Made by a program: the position numbers and the translations under genes
Origin: Nonomuraea muscovyensis
GTDB taxonomy: Bacteria > Actinomycetota > Actinomycetes > Streptosporangiales > Streptosporangiaceae
Direction of reading: 5' to 3'
DNA: 64,000 nucleotides
Assembly: GCF_014207745.1 (NCBI RefSeq)
Contig: NZ_JACHJB010000002.1
Span: 620,001 to 684,000, forward strand
Shown here: positions 7,903-16,239 of the stretch, piece by piece
Layout of the letters: every line of letters starts with the position of its first letter
Numbering within the stretch: the first letter of the stretch is position 1
Notes under the pieces: generated by a model
What the model saw: the letters and a program-made list of their open reading frames with translations, nothing else
Told to the model about the DNA's origin: nothing
Database searches by the model: none

Positions 7903-9007
7903 CGGGGCCCGCGTCGGGGCGGCGGTGACGCTGGGCACGGTCACCGCCCTGCTGGAGGCGGCGTACCTGCTCCTGGCGCTGCCGTTCCTCGGCAACCCGA
8001 ACGTTGCGGCGGGCGCCGTGCGGCTGGCGGCGCTGGAGGCCCGCAGACTCCACCTCGACCCGGCCCTGCTGCGCCTCGCCCCTGACCTGGAGGAGGGGGA
8101 CGGGCCGGACGGCGGGCGGGCGCTGCGCTACCTCGCCGCGCGCGTCCCCGTCGGCGTGCTCGGCGGGCTCGTGCTGACCCTGCTGGTGTACGGCGTGGGC
8201 ATGGCGGCGCTGCTGGGCCGGGCGTGGCTGACCGGAGGCGCGTTCGACGGCATGACGCCGACGGTGCCGCTCGTCTCCTACTTCGTCCTGGCGGGCGTCG
8301 TGGCCCTCTTCCTCGTCCTGTCGGGCGTGGCCGGCGTGTACGCCCTGGAGCGGCGCCTGGCCCGCCGGCTGCTGGCCCCCGACCCCACCGAGGCGTTGCA
8401 CCGCCGCATCGCCGAGCTGGCCGAGAGCCGGGCCGGCATCGTGACGGCGGTCGACGCCGAGCGGCGCCGGATCGAGCGCGACCTGCACGACGGCCTCCAG
8501 CAGCGCCTGGTCGCCCTGTCGATGCTGATCGGCCGCTCGCGGCGCGGCCGTCCCGAGCTGCTGGAGGCGGCCCACGAGGAGGCGCAGCACGCGCTGGCCG
8601 AGCTGCGCGAGGTGGCCTGGCGGGTCTACCCGAGCGGCCTGGACTCCCTGGGGCTGGGCGAGGCGCTGGCCGGTGTCGCCGAACGCTCAGGCGTGCCGGT
8701 CCAGGTCACCTGTGAGCTGCCCGAGCGGCCGCCGATGGCGGTGGAGACGGCCGCGTACTTCGTGGTGTGCGAGGCGGTCACCAACGCCGCCAAGCACTCC
8801 GGGGCCGGCCTGATCACGGTCGACGTCCGCCGGTGCGGCACCATGGTCGTCGTGAGAGTGCGTGACGACGGCGCCGGCGGCGCGAACGCCTCCGGTGGCG
8901 GCCTGTCGGGGCTGGCGCGCCGGGTGGCCGCGCTGGACGGCGGGTTCGAGGTGGACAGCCCCGTGGGCGGGCCGACGACGATCGTGGCGGAGCTGCCGTG
9001 CGGGTGA
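7886..9007 (+). CDS. NarL-type sensor histidine kinase
   Basis: The 373-aa kinase has two hydrophobic hairpins at the N-terminus (about 14-36 and 88-112, 128-152) and a cytoplasmic HisKA_3 dimerisation domain. The phosphoacceptor is His201 in ERDLHDGLQQRL, followed by a C-terminal HATPase domain with the N-box CEAVTNAAKHS and G-box GGGLSGLARRV. This is the LiaS/DesK/NarX-type architecture. The gene overlaps the upstream DedA gene and its end overlaps the response regulator start at 8998 by ten bases, so the pair is certainly co-expressed. Coupling to DedA suggests sensing of envelope or lipid state; that is inference. Confidence 0.88.
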   Translation: MRHVADGARVGAAVTLGTVTALLEAAYLLLALPFLGNPNVAAGAVRLAALEARRLHLDPALLRLAPDLEEGDGPDGGRALRYLAARVPVGVLGGLVLTLLVYGVGMAALLGRAWLTGGAFDGMTPTVPLVSYFVLAGVVALFLVLSGVAGVYALERRLARRLLAPDPTEALHRRIAELAESRAGIVTAVDAERRRIERDLHDGLQQRLVALSMLIGRSRRGRPELLEAAHEEAQHALAELREVAWRVYPSGLDSLGLGEALAGVAERSGVPVQVTCELPERPPMAVETAAYFVVCEAVTNAAKHSGAGLITVDVRRCGTMVVVRVRDDGAGGANASGGGLSGLARRVAALDGGFEVDSPVGGPTTIVAELPCG

Positions 9008-9642
9008 TCCTGGCCGAGGACTCCACGCTGCTGCGCGAGGGCCTGGTGCGGCTGCTGCTGGAGGAGGGCCACGAGGTCCCGGCCGCCGTGGGCGACGCCG
9101 CCGCGCTGCTGGACGCGGTGGCGGCGCACGAGCCCGACATCGTGGTGGTGGACGTGCGGATGCCGCCCACCCACACCGACGAGGGGTTGCGCGCGGCGCT
9201 GGAGATCCGGCGCCGCCGGCCGGCGATCCGGGTGCTGGTGCTGTCGCAGTACGTGGAGAGGAGGTATGCCACCGAACTGATGAGCGGCGACGTCGAGGGC
9301 GTCGGCTACCTGCTGAAGGACCGGGTGGCGCAGGTGGCGGACTTCCTGGACGCCCTGGAGCGGGTGGGCGCCGGGGGAGCGGCGTTCGACCCCGAGGTGG
9401 TGCGCCAGCTCCTGGCCCGCACCTCGCACGCCGACCCGCTGGCCCGGCTGACCCCGCGCGAGCGCGAGGTGCTGGAGCGGATGGCGCAGGGGTTGACCAA
9501 CGCCTCGATCGCGCAGGCGCTGCACGTGTCGCAGAGCGCCGTGGAGAAGCACGTCAACGCGCTGTTCGACAAGCTGGAGCTGTCGCACACGGCCGGATAC
9601 AGCCGTCGCGTGCTGGCCGTCCTGCGTTACCTGGAGTCCTGA
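8998..9642 (+). CDS. LuxR/NarL-type response regulator
   Basis: The 214-aa regulator has a receiver domain (acidic pocket ED at 7-8, phosphoacceptor Asp52 in VVDVRMP, conserved Lys in YLLKDRV) and a C-terminal LuxR-type helix-turn-helix (LTPREREVLERMAQG through VSQSAVEKHV). The GTG start at 8998 lies inside the end of the kinase gene, a 10-bp overlap typical of cognate pairs. The kinase probably phosphorylates Asp52 and the dimer then binds target promoters, possibly including the DedA operon itself. Confidence 0.92.
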   Translation: MRVILAEDSTLLREGLVRLLLEEGHEVPAAVGDAAALLDAVAAHEPDIVVVDVRMPPTHTDEGLRAALEIRRRRPAIRVLVLSQYVERRYATELMSGDVEGVGYLLKDRVAQVADFLDALERVGAGGAAFDPEVVRQLLARTSHADPLARLTPREREVLERMAQGLTNASIAQALHVSQSAVEKHVNALFDKLELSHTAGYSRRVLAVLRYLES

Positions 9643-9688
9643 GCGGCCGTTCCTCGAGTTCCCGGCCCGGTTGCCGCACGGCGGCCTT

Positions 9689-9704
9689 GACAAATTTTTT
9701 TGTC
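9689..9704. promoter_or_regulatory. AT-rich palindrome overlapping a promoter
   Basis: GACAAATTTTTTTGTC is an inverted repeat with 6-bp arms (GACAAA/TTTGTC) and stands out strongly against the GC-rich surroundings. It includes TTGACA at 9687-9692, a good -35 element for the reductase-like gene that starts at 9757. A palindrome covering the -35 box is a plausible repressor site. Confidence 0.4.
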
Positions 9705-9756
9705 GGTGGGACGGTGGAGCCATCCGAAAGAGCACCCCGGAGGAACGGAGAGACCG

Positions 9757-10056
9757 ATGCGCAAGATCGTCGCAGGGCTGTTCATCTCGCTGGACGGCGT
9801 CGTCGAGTCGCCCGAGAAGTGGCACTTCCCCTACTACAACGACGAGCTCGGCGAGATCGTCGGCGCGCAGATGGCCGACTCCGACGCCATGCTGCTCGGC
9901 CGGCACACCTACGAGGAGTTCGCCGCGTACTGGCCGAACCCCGAGCCGCAGGCCCAGGACATGGCCCCCTACATGAACGAGACTCCCAAGTACGTCGTCA
10001 CCACCACCCTCGACAGCGCGACCTGGCAGAACTCCACGCTCGTCAAGGGCGACGTC
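9757..10056 (+). pseudogene. Dihydrofolate-reductase-like gene, 5 prime part (split by transposon)
   Basis: The first 100 codons encode the N-terminal half of a RibD-C/dihydrofolate-reductase-fold protein: RKIVAGLFISLDGVVESPE, then GAQMADSDAMLLGRHTYEEF, then NETPKYVVTTTL and STLVKGDV. Such small proteins of about 180 aa are NADPH-dependent reductases of unknown substrate. A GGAGG-type ribosome-binding site precedes the ATG. The frame is broken after GAC GTC by the terminal repeat of the 17-kb element. The remainder is at 27191-27436 in the same frame; the joined protein would be 181 aa. If translated here, the frame runs a further 23 codons into the transposon end. Confidence 0.9.
10049..10056 (+). 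repeat. Target-site duplication, left copy (GCGACGTC)
   Basis: The eight bases immediately before the left terminal repeat are GCGACGTC. The same eight bases follow the right terminal repeat at 27183-27190. Removing the element and one copy restores the reductase reading frame exactly. Confidence 0.8.
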
Positions 10057-10166
10057 TGTGACGTGCCACGGTTAATGTCGCTGTTTCTGCCGCGCTCTTG
10101 TCGTGCTGGCTCCGCAGCTGGTTGATGGACTGGTGGGCGTTATGAAGGCCGTTGCCCGGGCCCGAG
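10057..10166 (+). repeat. Left terminal inverted repeat of the 17-kb transposon
   Basis: About 110 bp beginning TGTGACGTGCC align with the reverse complement of 27073-27182 with only about six differences over the first 103 positions (positions 12, 17-19 and 57 among them), then drift apart in a C/G run. The core CTGTTTCTGCCGCGCTCTTG and TGGTTGATGGACTGGTGGGC blocks are identical at both ends and are likely transposase-binding sites. Confidence 0.85.
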
Positions 10167-10362
10167 TCCTCCGCTCCAGAAGTAGATGCTGGATTGAGGC
10201 GCTGGCCATAGGGAATCGTCCGAGTCAGTCTTGCCATGCGTCGGGCCGTAGAGGCACGGTGTGCATGGCACCGTCCTGGTCTTTGATAATGCTCAGCGGG
10301 GGTTGCCTGGAGTCGCTGGCCGATGCGGGGTTGGTGAATGGGTGGTCATCTGCGCCAGCGTG
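10167..10362. other. Left-end non-coding region of the transposon
   Basis: Between the left terminal repeat and the stop codon of the tyrosine-recombinase gene there is no convincing reading frame. A small inverted repeat, ACGGTG-TGCATG-GCACCGT near 10257-10275, is visible and could terminate transcription of the recombinase gene. Confidence 0.4.
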
Positions 10363-11385
10363 TCATCGGTCGACGATGAGGTGGCGCAGGGCGGCTTGCT
10401 TGTCGTCGTCGGTGGGCTGGCTGTAGACGCGCAGCGTGTCGAGCCGGGCGTGGCCGGCGAGTTCGGCGACGGTGACGAGGTCTTCGCCGCCGCGGATGAG
10501 CTGGGTGACGAAGGTGTGGCGGCCGATGTGGGCGGTGATGCCGTCTTCCAGGCCGGCGGCGGCGCCGATGGCGGTGAAGACGGCGGAGGCGGCCCGGGCC
10601 GACAGTCGGCCGCCGCGACGGTTGAGGAACAGCGCCTTGCTGGTGGTGGCGTTCTTCCAGGACTGGCGTTCGTCCAGCCAGTCGATGATCGGCTTACGTA
10701 GTTGGGGGTGGATGGGGACCTCGCGGACCTTGCCGCCCTTGCCGTACACGGTCAGCACGCCCTTGCGGGCTGACATGCGGATGTCCCCGACGTCGAGGGC
10801 GATGGCGTCGCCGATGCGCAGCCCGGCGTAGAAAGGCAGCAGGGCGAGCAGCCGGTCGCGGGCGCGGGGCCAGTCTTCGATGGCGCGCAGCCAGCGCACC
10901 TGGGCGTGCGTGTCGAGGGCCTTGGGTGCGGTCTTGGGCAGGTCGTCGCGGTTGATGTCCGCTTTGCCCAGGCCGAGGCGGACGTAGAAGTCATCGAGGG
11001 CCGACAGGGCGTTGTTGCTGTAGCGGACGCTGCGCTTGGGGTCGGCCTCGCGCAGCAGGTAGTGGCGATAGTCGCGCACGGCCCAGTCGCGGGCGCGGCG
11101 GTCGGTGAGTGGATCGCCGGTAAAGCGTCTGCCGGCTTCGGGATCGGCCAGCCAGGCTAGGTACATGCGGACCCGGGAGGCGTAGGTGCGCTTGGTGTCG
11201 GCGGCGAGCGGTACCTCGGCCAGGGCGGCGGCGTAGGTGACGAGGTGCTCCTCGAACTCGGCCGGCAGAGCGGTCGGGCGGGCGCCTCGCCGTGGCGGCG
11301 GGCTCCCGGGCGCGGTCTGGTTCGTGTTCTCGGAAGTTGTTTCCGGGGGTTGTGATCCGCCGTGGACCGGATTCTCGGAAGTCAC
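10363..11385 (-). CDS. Tyrosine recombinase of the transposon
   Basis: The 340-aa protein is a phage-integrase-fold tyrosine recombinase. An N-terminal SAM-like core-binding domain (LAADTKRTYASRVRMYLAWL; NNALSALDDFYVRLGLG) is followed by a catalytic domain with the first Arg in YAGLRIGDAIAL, a beta-hairpin Lys region (VYGKGGKVREVPI), the His-x-x-Arg box in AHIGRHTFVTQL, and the final GHARLDTLRVYSQP with the nucleophile Tyr. It is the only site-specific recombinase in the element and sits at the end opposite to tniAB, so it may resolve cointegrates as TnpI or TnpS/T do in other transposons; that is inference. The GTG at 11385 is the chosen start. Its first codons contain copies of an 11-bp repeat found again upstream. 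Confidence 0.85.
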   Translation of the reverse strand: MTSENPVHGGSQPPETTSENTNQTAPGSPPPRRGARPTALPAEFEEHLVTYAAALAEVPLAADTKRTYASRVRMYLAWLADPEAGRRFTGDPLTDRRARDWAVRDYRHYLLREADPKRSVRYSNNALSALDDFYVRLGLGKADINRDDLPKTAPKALDTHAQVRWLRAIEDWPRARDRLLALLPFYAGLRIGDAIALDVGDIRMSARKGVLTVYGKGGKVREVPIHPQLRKPIIDWLDERQSWKNATTSKALFLNRRGGRLSARAASAVFTAIGAAAGLEDGITAHIGRHTFVTQLIRGGEDLVTVAELAGHARLDTLRVYSQPTDDDKQAALRHLIVDR

Positions 11386-11425
11386 GTCTGGAGTGTACTT
11401 CGGGGAATACGGTGTTCTCGGAAGT
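11327..11425. repeat. Three 11-bp direct repeats at the recombinase start
   Basis: TTCTCGGAAGT occurs at 11327-11337, 11372-11382 and 11415-11425, centre spacing 45 and 43 bp, that is about four helical turns. Two copies lie in the first codons of the recombinase gene and one in its upstream region. The spacing on the same DNA face suggests recombinase or regulator binding sites, for example part of a resolution site. Confidence 0.5.
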
Positions 11426-11553
11426 TTCGGTGATGCCGGCGATGGCGCCGAGCCCGAGGCGTACGACGCCGGGGCGAACGGGCCGCGATCGGCAGGCGAC
11501 GCTCGAATTGGTACGGTACAGGCGGCTTGCCTGGTTTGGAGTAGATGGGGCTG

Positions 11554-12039
11554 ATGGTGGAGATCGAGCAGACGGCGTTGCCCGGCATTGGGTTGCGGCA
11601 TGAGTTCACCACGCGATCGGGGCGGCGCATCGGGCTGATCTCCCACCGCAGCGGCCGCCGCGATCTGGTGATCTACGATCGGGACGACCCCGATCGCGCG
11701 TGTGAGACGGTCAAGCTCAACGATGAGGAGGCCGACGCGCTGGCCGAACTGCTCGGCGCGCCGCGGGTGGTGCAGCGCCTGAATGATCTGCACCGCGAGG
11801 TGGCGGGGCTGGTCAGCGAGAAGCTGCCGATCGGCGACGACTCGCCGTACGCGGGCCGGCCGATGGGCGACGCTCGGGTGCGCACCCGCACCGGCGCCTC
11901 GATCGTGGCCATCGTCCGCGCCGGGCAGGTGTACACCAGCCCGGCCCCGGACTTCGCGCTGGCCGCCGGTGACCTGGTGGTCGTGGTGGGCAGCGCGGAG
12001 GGTGTCAACGCCGTCGCCGACATCCTGGCCCGCGGGTAG
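11554..12039 (+). CDS. KhtT-like regulatory subunit of a cation/proton antiporter
   Basis: The 161-aa soluble protein has a KhtT-type N-terminal domain (EQTALPGIGLRHEFTTRSG, then SGRRDLVIYDRDDPD) and a C-terminal RCK_C/TrkA_C domain (about 78-161, ending AAGDLVVVVGSAEGV), which in KhtT binds cyclic di-AMP and controls the partner antiporter. The residues LNDEEADALAELLG form the linker helix. The next gene, starting seven bases after the stop, encodes the membrane antiporter, matching the khtTU order. The ATG at 11554 fits the KhtT N-terminus better than the ATG at 11545. Confidence 0.88.
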   Translation: MVEIEQTALPGIGLRHEFTTRSGRRIGLISHRSGRRDLVIYDRDDPDRACETVKLNDEEADALAELLGAPRVVQRLNDLHREVAGLVSEKLPIGDDSPYAGRPMGDARVRTRTGASIVAIVRAGQVYTSPAPDFALAAGDLVVVVGSAEGVNAVADILARG

Positions 12040-12046
12040 GTCGCGG

Positions 12047-13207
12047 GTGCACCACACGGCACTGCTGTTCATGGAATTCGGCGCGATCATCCTCGGTCTG
12101 GGCCTGCTCGGCGCCCTGGCGCTGCGGGTGGGCATCTCGCCGATCCCGCTGTATCTGATCGCCGGGCTGGCGTTCGGCACCGGCGGCATCGTGCCGTTGG
12201 CCACCAGCGAGGAGTTCGTCGCGGTCGGCGCCGAGATCGGCGTCGTCTTATTGCTCCTCACCCTGGGCCTGGAATACAACGCCGATGAGCTGGCGACCAG
12301 CCTGAAAAGCAACGCCCGGGCCGGGCTCGTCGACCTGGTGCTGAACGCCGCGCCCGGCGCCATCTGCGCGCTGCTCTTGGGCTGGGGCCCGGTGGCGGCG
12401 GTGGCGATGGCCGGGGTCACCTACGCCACCTCCTCCGGCATCACTGCCAAGGTGCTCTCCGATCTGGGGTGGATCGGTAACCGGGAGACGCCGGTGGTGC
12501 TGTCGCTGCTGGTCTTCGAGGACCTGACAATGGCGATCTACCTGCCGCTGCTCACCGCGCTGCTGGCCGGGTTGAGCTTCGCCGGGGGCGCGATCACGGT
12601 GGCCATCGCGCTGGCCACCGTGAGTGTGGTGCTGCTGGTGGCGCTGCGGTTCGGCCGCGTCATCGAGGCGTTCGTGCGCAGCCCCAACAATGAAGTGCTG
12701 TTGTTGAAGGTGGTCGGACTGGCGCTGCTGGTGGCCGGGGTGGCACAGCAGTTGCAGGTGTCGGCGGCGGTGGGAGCGTTCCTGGTCGGCATCGCCCTGT
12801 CGGGTGAACTGGCGGAGGATGCTCAGGCCCTGCTGGCTCCGCTGCGTGACCTCTTCGCGGCGGTGTTCTTCGTCTTCTTCGGCCTGCAGACCGACCCCAC
12901 GAAGATCGGTCCGGTGGCCGGGCTGGCCGTGCTGCTGGCGCTGGTCAGCATGGTCACCAAGCTGCTGACCGGCTATTACGCCGCGCGCCGGGCCGGGATC
13001 GCGCAGGCGGGCCGGGCCCGGGCGGGCATCGCGCTGATCCCGCGCGGTGAGTTCAACATCGTCATCGCGGGGCTGGCGGTGGGTGCCGGTGCCCACCCCG
13101 ATCTCGGGCCGCTGGCCGCCGCTTACGTGCTGATCCTGGCCGCGTTCGGGCCGCTGGCCGCCCGCTTGGTCCAGCCGATGATCACCGCGATCGCCAAACG
13201 CGCCTGA
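12047..13207 (+). CDS. CPA2-family K+/H+ antiporter (KhtU/KefB-like)
   Basis: The 386-aa membrane protein has about twelve hydrophobic segments and belongs to the CPA2 monovalent cation/proton antiporters. Signs include the first helices EFGAIILGLGLLGALALRVG and LYLIAGLAFGTGGI, the EIGVVLLLLTLGLEY motif, the unwound-helix region with FEDLTMAIYLPLL (conserved ED), and the GEF motif near the end (IPRGEFNIVIAGLAV). It lacks a C-terminal RCK domain of its own, which is supplied by the KhtT-like protein encoded just upstream. It probably exports K+ or another monovalent cation in exchange for H+. The GTG start at 12047 follows a GTCGCGG sequence; the first helix follows directly. Confidence 0.88.
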   Translation: MHHTALLFMEFGAIILGLGLLGALALRVGISPIPLYLIAGLAFGTGGIVPLATSEEFVAVGAEIGVVLLLLTLGLEYNADELATSLKSNARAGLVDLVLNAAPGAICALLLGWGPVAAVAMAGVTYATSSGITAKVLSDLGWIGNRETPVVLSLLVFEDLTMAIYLPLLTALLAGLSFAGGAITVAIALATVSVVLLVALRFGRVIEAFVRSPNNEVLLLKVVGLALLVAGVAQQLQVSAAVGAFLVGIALSGELAEDAQALLAPLRDLFAAVFFVFFGLQTDPTKIGPVAGLAVLLALVSMVTKLLTGYYAARRAGIAQAGRARAGIALIPRGEFNIVIAGLAVGAGAHPDLGPLAAAYVLILAAFGPLAARLVQPMITAIAKRA

Positions 13208-13304
13208 ACACCGACATCGTCGCCACTGGGCAGGGCATCGCCCCTCGCCTGCCTGCAGTTCGATGGCGTGGAGGAACCGGGGGAGTCCCTGCCGTGGCAT
13301 GCGG

Positions 13305-13673
13305 TCACCGGATCCGCCACCAGGGTCGACGACGTTTGGCCAACGTGGCGATGGTTTGTTCGAGGTCGTCGAGGCGCGCATCGAGGGCGGCCTGGGAGAG
13401 ATTTCCGGGGTCGCCGATCGCCAAGGCCAGGCGGTAGTACCAGGCGGCCGCCAAAGCCGCCTGCGCCTGCTGGTCGGCCGGGAAGAAGTTGCGGCGAAGC
13501 GCACGCAATCTGGCCGCGGTCGTCATGCCCTCGTGGTGGCGATGGATCTCGCCCGAGGCGGTGGCCACATCGATGATGCGCTCAAGCGCGTCCAGGAGCG
13601 CATGCAGCTCCGCCATCGCGTCGGCGTTGACCGCGGTGTTGCCGGGATCGCGCCGAGGACGATCCAATGTCAT
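13305..13673 (-). CDS. Small helical protein of unknown function
   Basis: The 122-aa protein is not recognised. It is predicted to be mostly helical (AMAELHALLDALERIIDVA; ARLDDLEQTIATLAKRR) and has no signal peptide or membrane segment. The helices have heptad-like spacing, so it may form a coiled-coil dimer. It lies between the KhtTU-like pair and the hydrolase gene, transcribed in the opposite direction to the antiporter genes. Confidence 0.6.
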   Translation of the reverse strand: MTLDRPRRDPGNTAVNADAMAELHALLDALERIIDVATASGEIHRHHEGMTTAARLRALRRNFFPADQQAQAALAAAWYYRLALAIGDPGNLSQAALDARLDDLEQTIATLAKRRRPWWRIR

Positions 13674-13803
13674 TGCGCTCCTTAACCCAGCCGATAATAC
13701 GATCTTCCGCTTGCCGGGGCTTGTCCGCGATCCGGCCTCGCTCTGCCTATTAGCGCCTGCAGCTGTCTGTTGCGCCTGCGTGGTTTCGTGCTCACCGCTG
13801 TGC

Positions 13804-14610
13804 CTATATCGAGGTCGGGAGGGTCAGCAGGAACGCGTCTATCGCTGCGTTGACCGCGTGCGGGGCGTCTTGGTTGGCGATGTGGCCGGCGTCGGGGATG
13901 ACGACCTCCTCGACGCCTTCGGCCTGGGCCCACCGGGGCATGGCCGAGGCGATGTTGCCGGTGCGGTCTCGCTCTCCCCGGATCAGGCACAGCGGCACCG
14001 GCGTGCGATAGTGCGGGGCGGGGTCCAGCAGGTCGGCGGTGGCCTGCCACACGTGCACGAACTCCTTCTTCGACAGCTGGGAGAAGGCGCGTCGCGCATC
14101 CGCCCGCGCGTCTGGCGTGTGCGCGCAGGCCTCTGCCAACACGCTGGCAAGGCTTCTGGCGGGGATCATCGACAGGCTGGGCGTGGCCGCCTTGACCAGC
14201 AGACGCTCCTTCCACGACAGCGGTGCGGTGTCCCACGCCGAGCCGATGACGATCAGCGCTCGGGCAAGGTCTGGATGCCGCCGGATGAGCGCCTGGCTGA
14301 GGTTGCCGCCGAGGGACTGCCCCACCAGGACCGGCCGGTCCAGCGCCAGGTACTGGATGAGCGCGTACAGGTCCGCGATCGCCTGCTCGGCGGTGAACCG
14401 GACACCTGCCGGGCGAGAGCGGCCGTGGCCGCGCATGTCCCAGGTGACGACCCGGCACCCTCGGGCGCGCAGGTAGTCCCTTTGGGCGTCGAACATCACA
14501 TGGTCAGCCCCAGCGCCGTGCGAGAACACCACCGGCACGCCGTCACCGCCGCTGACCCTGTAGTGCAGGTCACAACCATGCAGCGGAAGCACAGACGACA
14601 GATTCACCAT
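13804..14610 (-). CDS. Alpha/beta-hydrolase
   Basis: The 268-aa protein is an alpha/beta-hydrolase-fold enzyme. The oxyanion-hole segment FSHGAGADH, the WDMRGHGRS strand-loop, the nucleophile elbow GQSLGG (Ser in G-x-S-x-G), an acidic residue in RGERDRTGN and the catalytic His in PDAGHIANQD are all present, so it should be active. Substrate unknown; similar sequences are annotated as esterases or epoxide-hydrolase relatives. The ATG at 14610 is chosen because GGAGGAGAA lies immediately upstream. It is cargo of the transposon and its link to the ion-transport genes is unclear. Confidence 0.82.
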   Translation of the reverse strand: MVNLSSVLPLHGCDLHYRVSGGDGVPVVFSHGAGADHVMFDAQRDYLRARGCRVVTWDMRGHGRSRPAGVRFTAEQAIADLYALIQYLALDRPVLVGQSLGGNLSQALIRRHPDLARALIVIGSAWDTAPLSWKERLLVKAATPSLSMIPARSLASVLAEACAHTPDARADARRAFSQLSKKEFVHVWQATADLLDPAPHYRTPVPLCLIRGERDRTGNIASAMPRWAQAEGVEEVVIPDAGHIANQDAPHAVNAAIDAFLLTLPTSI

Positions 14611-14864
14611 TTCTCCTCCATGGCGGACGTGCCCTTCAGACTCGGCCGACCTGACGCCGGCGAGATCGATTCTGCTCGCCTCCTGGCGTTCAAACGGGCA
14701 TCGCCAGCGGCGTCCTCCCGGTCTGTCGCTTCCGATGCCTGGATCACCGTGCTCATCAGGTGCGTCCTCCATGATCAGGAATTACATGAAACCTTAAGCG
14801 CCGACAGCCTCGACTCCGCTCCCCTCTCTGCGCTGCCGGATCCCTCTGCCGGACCACAAGCGCC

Positions 14865-16154
14865 TCACATGAGATAGCGCAGCCACAGGTAGGGGGTGGC
14901 CACGGCGATGGTGACGAGGGTGACGATCAGCCCGTACCGGGTGAAGGTCCAGAAGCTGATCGGGGTGCCGTTGCGGGCGGCGATGCCGAGGACGACGACA
15001 TTGGCCGCGGCGCCGATGGCAGTGGCGTTGCCGCCGAGGTCGGCGCCGAGGGCCAGCGCCCACCACAGCACCTGTGCCTGCTGGCCGCCGCCGGCCTGGA
15101 CGAGGTCGGCGACGATGGGGCTCATGGTGGCCACGTAGGGGATGTTGTCGACGATGGCCGAGGTCGCGGCTGAACCCCACAGCAGCACCATGCTGGTCAG
15201 GGCGAGCCTGCCCTGGGTGGCGTCGGTGGCGGCGCGAGAGATCTGCCCGATGACGCCGGTCTCGACCAGCGCGCCGACCATGACGAACAGCCCGGCGAAG
15301 AACACCAAGGTCGGCCACTCGACCTCGCCGATGGCGTCCTGGGTGCGCACCCTGGTGGCGGCGACCAGCACCCCGGCTCCCAGCAGCGCGACCACAGACG
15401 GCTCGTAGTGCAGCACCGGGTGCAGCACGAATGCGGCCATCACCAGCGTGAGCACGGCCAGGCTCTGCCACAGCAGCCGCCGATCGGCGATCGCCTCCCG
15501 CTCGTCCAACTCCATAATTTCCGCCGCCCGCTCGGGGTCGTAGCGGAACGCAGCGCGGAACAGGATGCGGCACAATCCGACGAAGACAGCCATCAGCACC
15601 ACCACGAGCGGGGCCAGGTGGAGGAGGAAGTCGTTGAAGGTCAACCCCCCGCGGCTGGCGATGATGATGTTGGGCGGGTCGCCGATGAGGGTGGCGGTAC
15701 CGCCGATGTTGGAGGCCATCGCCTCGGCGATCAGGTAGGGCACGACCGGCAGGGCGAGCCGTTCGCACACCAGGAACGTCACCGGCGCGATCAGCAGCAC
15801 GGTGGTGACGTTGTCCAGCAGCGCCGACGCACCCGCGGTGATCAACACCAGCAGCACCATGAGCCGGTACGGGCGGCCGCGGGCGCGTTTGGCCGCCCAG
15901 ATCGCCAGGTATTCGAAGACGCCGGTCTGCTTGAGCACCCCAACGATGATCATCATGCCGAGCAGGAGGAAGACGACGTTCCAGTCGATGCCCGAATGCT
16001 CGGAGAAGAACGCCGCCTCGGCGTCGGTGGCGTGGATCGCCAGCATGATGGCGGCTCCGCCGAGCGCGGCGGCCGTCCGGTGGATCTTCTCGGTGGCGAT
16101 CAGCGTGTAGGCGCCGAGGAACACCGCCACCGCCAAGGCCGCGGTGAGCGTCAT
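14865..16154 (-). CDS. ArsB/NhaD-like (ion transporter superfamily) membrane protein
   Basis: The 429-aa protein has about eleven hydrophobic segments and belongs to the ion-transporter (IT) superfamily that includes ArsB, NhaD and SLC13 proteins. Family signs are the first helices LAVAVFLGAYTLIATEKIHR, the GMMIIVGVLKQTGVFEYLAIW stretch, the conserved hairpin motif NIGGTATLIGDPPNIIIAS, and the second-repeat equivalent GGNATAIGAAANVVVLGIA. NhaD members exchange Na+ for H+, ArsB members extrude arsenite; with no arsR, arsC or arsA gene nearby and several cation antiporters around it, Na+/H+ exchange is more likely. It has an ATG start and is followed by the two-component genes upstream on the same strand. 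Confidence 0.82.
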   Translation of the reverse strand: MTLTAALAVAVFLGAYTLIATEKIHRTAAALGGAAIMLAIHATDAEAAFFSEHSGIDWNVVFLLLGMMIIVGVLKQTGVFEYLAIWAAKRARGRPYRLMVLLVLITAGASALLDNVTTVLLIAPVTFLVCERLALPVVPYLIAEAMASNIGGTATLIGDPPNIIIASRGGLTFNDFLLHLAPLVVVLMAVFVGLCRILFRAAFRYDPERAAEIMELDEREAIADRRLLWQSLAVLTLVMAAFVLHPVLHYEPSVVALLGAGVLVAATRVRTQDAIGEVEWPTLVFFAGLFVMVGALVETGVIGQISRAATDATQGRLALTSMVLLWGSAATSAIVDNIPYVATMSPIVADLVQAGGGQQAQVLWWALALGADLGGNATAIGAAANVVVLGIAARNGTPISFWTFTRYGLIVTLVTIAVATPYLWLRYLM

Positions 16155-16239
16155 GACCGTTGCACCCCGCCGGCCGGGGCCGCGGCCAGTACCGGCCGTC
16201 TTGGCCTGGCTGCCGGGGCCTGGTCGCCGTGGGGTGGGG

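Noticed and set aside
14865..16154. An arsenic-resistance operon around the ArsB/NhaD-like gene
   Set aside because: No arsR, arsC, arsA or arsenite methyltransferase gene is nearby; neighbours are cation antiporters and a two-component system.
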